Assembly (NCBI GenBank): GCA_958295665.1
Contig: OY282559.1
Location: 249,112,764 to 249,176,763, forward strand
Source: Tipula vernalis
Taxonomy: Eukaryota; Arthropoda; Insecta; Diptera; Tipulidae
Length of the DNA: 64,000 nucleotides
Reading direction: 5' to 3'
A program made the position numbers and the translations under genes. Shown in pieces: positions 63,625-64,000 of the stretch. Positions within the stretch are counted from its first letter, which is position 1; every line of letters starts with the position of its first letter. A model generated the notes under the pieces. That model was not told the DNA's origin. It was given only the letters and a program-made list of their open reading frames with translations, and searched no databases.

Positions 63625-64000
63625 TAAAAAGGTATTAGAATGGCGTAGAAACAATCCTATGGAATCGCTCACTAAAGAGAAAGTGGCATCTGTTTTATTT
63701 GAAGCGATACACAACAGCATTTCTGTCGAAACCATTCAAAAAGTGTTTAGAGCCTATGGTCTTATCCATTTGATTTTATCCATTTAATTCATCAAAGTGT
63801 TTGGGGAGATCGTCCATAAAATCTACCGACAGTCGTGAACAAAATCAGACCACCACGCAAGATGATGCATTTAAATGCTTTGCGCAACTGTTGGTCAATA
63901 TAGTGTCGAGATTTTTGAAAAACTCGATAAAGGCGAATTTGAAATTAATAGTTATGGCGAAGACCTTCTTCTTTTAAACGATGTATTTAAACAACTAAGG
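63625..64000 (+). pseudogene. Pogo/Tigger transposase, C-terminal part
   Basis: EWRRNNPMESLTKEKVASV and FEAIHNSISVETIQKVFRAYG are the end of the DDE_1 domain of Tigger-type transposases; the frame then breaks, and FEKLDKGEFEINSYGEDL with LNDVFKQLR reads at the window edge. It continues the gene interrupted at 62860 and runs off the end of the window. Confidence 0.7.

Overview
This is AT-rich eukaryotic DNA, almost certainly from an insect and most likely a fly. The evidence is the combination of Penelope-like, jockey-like, BEL/Pao, CsRn1-like gypsy, P-superfamily, PIF/Harbinger, pogo/Tigger, Tc1 and FLYWCH-MULE elements, plus short introns of about 57 bases with canonical splice sites. I cannot name the species. 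I see no convincing host gene, no tRNA or rRNA gene and no CRISPR array: the window is a nested accumulation of transposable elements, as in pericentromeric heterochromatin or an unstable intergenic region.

Layout, left to right. 0-9 kb: an uninterrupted MULE transposase (2298-3716, minus) faces a decayed inverted partial copy of itself; several terminal-inverted-repeat (TIR) elements follow, including a 794-bp element with a 7-bp target duplication and a Tigger-like MITE nested inside it, plus palindromes made of its two ends alone. 9.4-12.8 kb: four tandem units of about 840 bp with an alternating A-B-A-B pattern. 14.3-17.9 kb: a Ty3/gypsy remnant whose RT segment is duplicated around a piece of the same satellite. 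17.9-20.1 kb: two non-LTR fragments, one lying in a tandem repeat. 21.1-22.9 kb: a Tc1 element that keeps an intron and has received a solo Penelope pLTR. 23.4-28.8 kb: two Penelope-like copies head to head inside a larger inverted repeat.

28.8-36.2 kb: a nearly intact CsRn1-clade gypsy retrotransposon on the minus strand, with seemingly identical LTRs, a GCAT target duplication, a tRNA-Trp-like primer site, a CHCC-finger Gag and a full pol broken by one frameshift. Its 3' LTR carries an 852-bp PIF/Harbinger insertion whose TAA duplication is proven by the empty site in the other LTR. 36.3-42.3 kb: a P-superfamily element (THAP transposase remnant) with inverted arms over 700 bp, one arm interrupted by a Tigger fragment.

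43.6-55.1 kb: a graveyard of non-LTR, foldback, mariner-like, BEL/Pao, gypsy and jockey pieces. 55.2-61.4 kb: two PIF/Harbinger remnants, the second keeping both of its convergent genes (Myb/SANT-like protein and HARBI1 transposase). 62.1 kb to the end: a pogo/Tigger transposase pseudogene split by another TIR insertion.

The genes do not form a cellular pathway; what connects them is order of insertion. The youngest events appear to be the CsRn1 element, the Harbinger insertion in its LTR, the satellite/pol duplication and the solo pLTR in Tc1.
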